Positions 10,536-11,070 of a DNA stretch of 11,070 bases are shown here, in pieces (the stretch's first letter is position 1; each line of letters begins with the position of its first letter). The position numbers and the translations under genes were made by a program. Location: NCBI GenBank assembly GCA_030689875.1, contig JAUYHR010000061.1:1-11070 (forward strand), in the 5' to 3' direction. This DNA comes from Nanobdellota archaeon (GTDB lineage Archaea > Nanobdellota > Nanobdellia > Pacearchaeales > GW2011-AR1). The notes below the pieces were generated by a model, which saw only the letters and a program-made list of their open reading frames with translations, was not told where the DNA came from and did not search any database.

Positions 10536-11070
10536 TTATAAAATTATTCCTGAATCTTTTGCCCATGTTGAGAATTTTGCATAAATTGTTGCTTGAAATA
10601 ATGCTGGAGAAACATTAGACTTTTTTGCATAATTAGTTAATTTTTTCTCATATTTAAGATATTCTCTTGGAAAAAGTCCAGAAGAATTTTGTTTACTCCT
10701 ATTTTTAAACCCTCTACTCTCAACATATTTCATTGCCCAAACATCAACGGGAACAAGATAATCATAACCGCTCATCCTCATAAACAAAGAAGCGAACTTG
10801 TATCCAACTCCATACATTTTCTCAACAATTTCTTCTCTTAATTTAAATCCAAGTTCTTTATTTTTATCATCTCTTATTCTTTTAGTTAGATTCATTTTAT
10901 TCCAATTTTCTGCGGTAGAAAAAACCATCGGAATTTTTTTATTTGAAAAGCCGTATTTTTTTAAAATATTTTCAACCTCTTTTTTATTATTAATGATAGA
11001 GTCTGCTGTGCAAAAATTATTTTTTAAAAATTCATTAAATTGTTTTTTATGCTGGTCAAATTTTTCTCTT
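10536..11070 (-). CDS. HhH-GPD DNA glycosylase (8-oxoguanine type), N-terminus outside window
   Basis: The reading frame is open across the right edge, so the ATG at 10928 is internal and about 47 more residues (with DQHKKQFNEFL and KKEVENILKKYGFS) are visible upstream. The hairpin reads MYGVGYKFASLFMRMSG, with the Lys (codon at 10797-10799) in the place of the catalytic Lys of Ogg-type glycosylase/AP lyases, followed by YLVPVDVWAMKYVESRG, whose Asp (codon at 10743-10745) is the catalytic Asp of the HhH-GPD motif. The C-terminal part has SPALFQATIYAKFSTWAKDSG. At least 177 residues are seen. Ogg1, Ogg2 and AGOG families share this core, so oxidised guanine is the likely substrate, but the exact subfamily is not fixed. 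No Fe-S cluster Cys motif follows, unlike endonuclease III. Confidence 0.82.
   Translation of the reverse strand, partial: REKFDQHKKQFNEFLKNNFCTADSIINNKKEVENILKKYGFSNKKIPMVFSTAENWNKMNLTKRIRDDKNKELGFKLREEIVEKMYGVGYKFASLFMRMSGYDYLVPVDVWAMKYVESRGFKNRSKQNSSGLFPREYLKYEKKLTNYAKKSNVSPALFQATIYAKFSTWAKDSGIIL

Noticed and set aside
1..11070. CRISPR arrays, insertion sequences or integrase genes
   Set aside because: No regularly spaced repeats, transposase motifs or terminal inverted repeats are visible; the only long direct repeat is the 31-bp identity explained by the duplicated small genes.

Overview
The window looks like part of an AT-rich, gene-dense archaeal genome, most likely a small-celled DPANN-type lineage (Woesearchaeota/Pacearchaeota-like; this placement is inference). 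Archaeal signs are an archaeal-type Elp3, a YlqF/MJ1464-type circularly permuted GTPase, a tRNA-Gln without encoded CCA, and promoters in which a TATA element lies about 24-25 bp upstream of the start codon, so that several mRNAs should be leaderless. Genes are short, packed with 0-10 bp gaps or ATGA/TGATG overlaps, and many encode small membrane proteins.

Layout. 1-428 (minus): partial gene for a PD-(D/E)xK-like protein. 458-4515 (minus): operon of nine genes, in transcription order a CPLC-membrane/rhodanese fusion, a CxxC membrane protein, a DoxX-like membrane protein, a DUF302 protein, a CC-motif membrane protein, a membrane-anchored C/H-rich peptide, a CPTC membrane protein, a DUF2892 protein and a zinc finger-TM-DUF3105-like protein. 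4648-6955 (minus): a second operon of seven genes: a Cys-rich surface protein, two duplicated small proteins, a CC/His-rich peptide, a small Met/Gly-rich membrane protein, a DUF411 protein and a CuA-type cupredoxin. 7099-7584 (plus): a divergent membrane-anchored winged-helix regulator with a Cys/Met-rich outside loop. 7631-9465 (plus): elp3 and a coupled HExxH protein. 9455-10279 (minus): GTPase. 10457-10528 (plus): tRNA-Gln(CUG). 10536-11070 (minus): partial HhH-GPD DNA glycosylase.

The striking part is 458-7584. The 14-bp perfect palindrome TGAAACTAGTTTCA occurs upstream of both operons, centred exactly 44.5 bp before each start codon, and a one-base variant lies upstream of the divergent regulator gene. 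This ties 17 genes into one apparent regulon. Nearly every product is membrane-bound and carries paired Cys, Cys/His or Met motifs (CuA, DUF411, DUF302, rhodanese, CPLC, CVLC, CPTC, ACC). My reading is an envelope copper/thiol (metal or reactive sulfur) homeostasis system controlled by a membrane one-component sensor. Three proteins of the second operon end in the same C-terminal hexapeptide GMVGGC, which I do not recognise as a described tag; its codons also contain the GGAGG Shine-Dalgarno sequence for the next gene. Several genes were missed by a 60-residue cutoff or begin downstream of the longest possible start; these are given with corrected starts.
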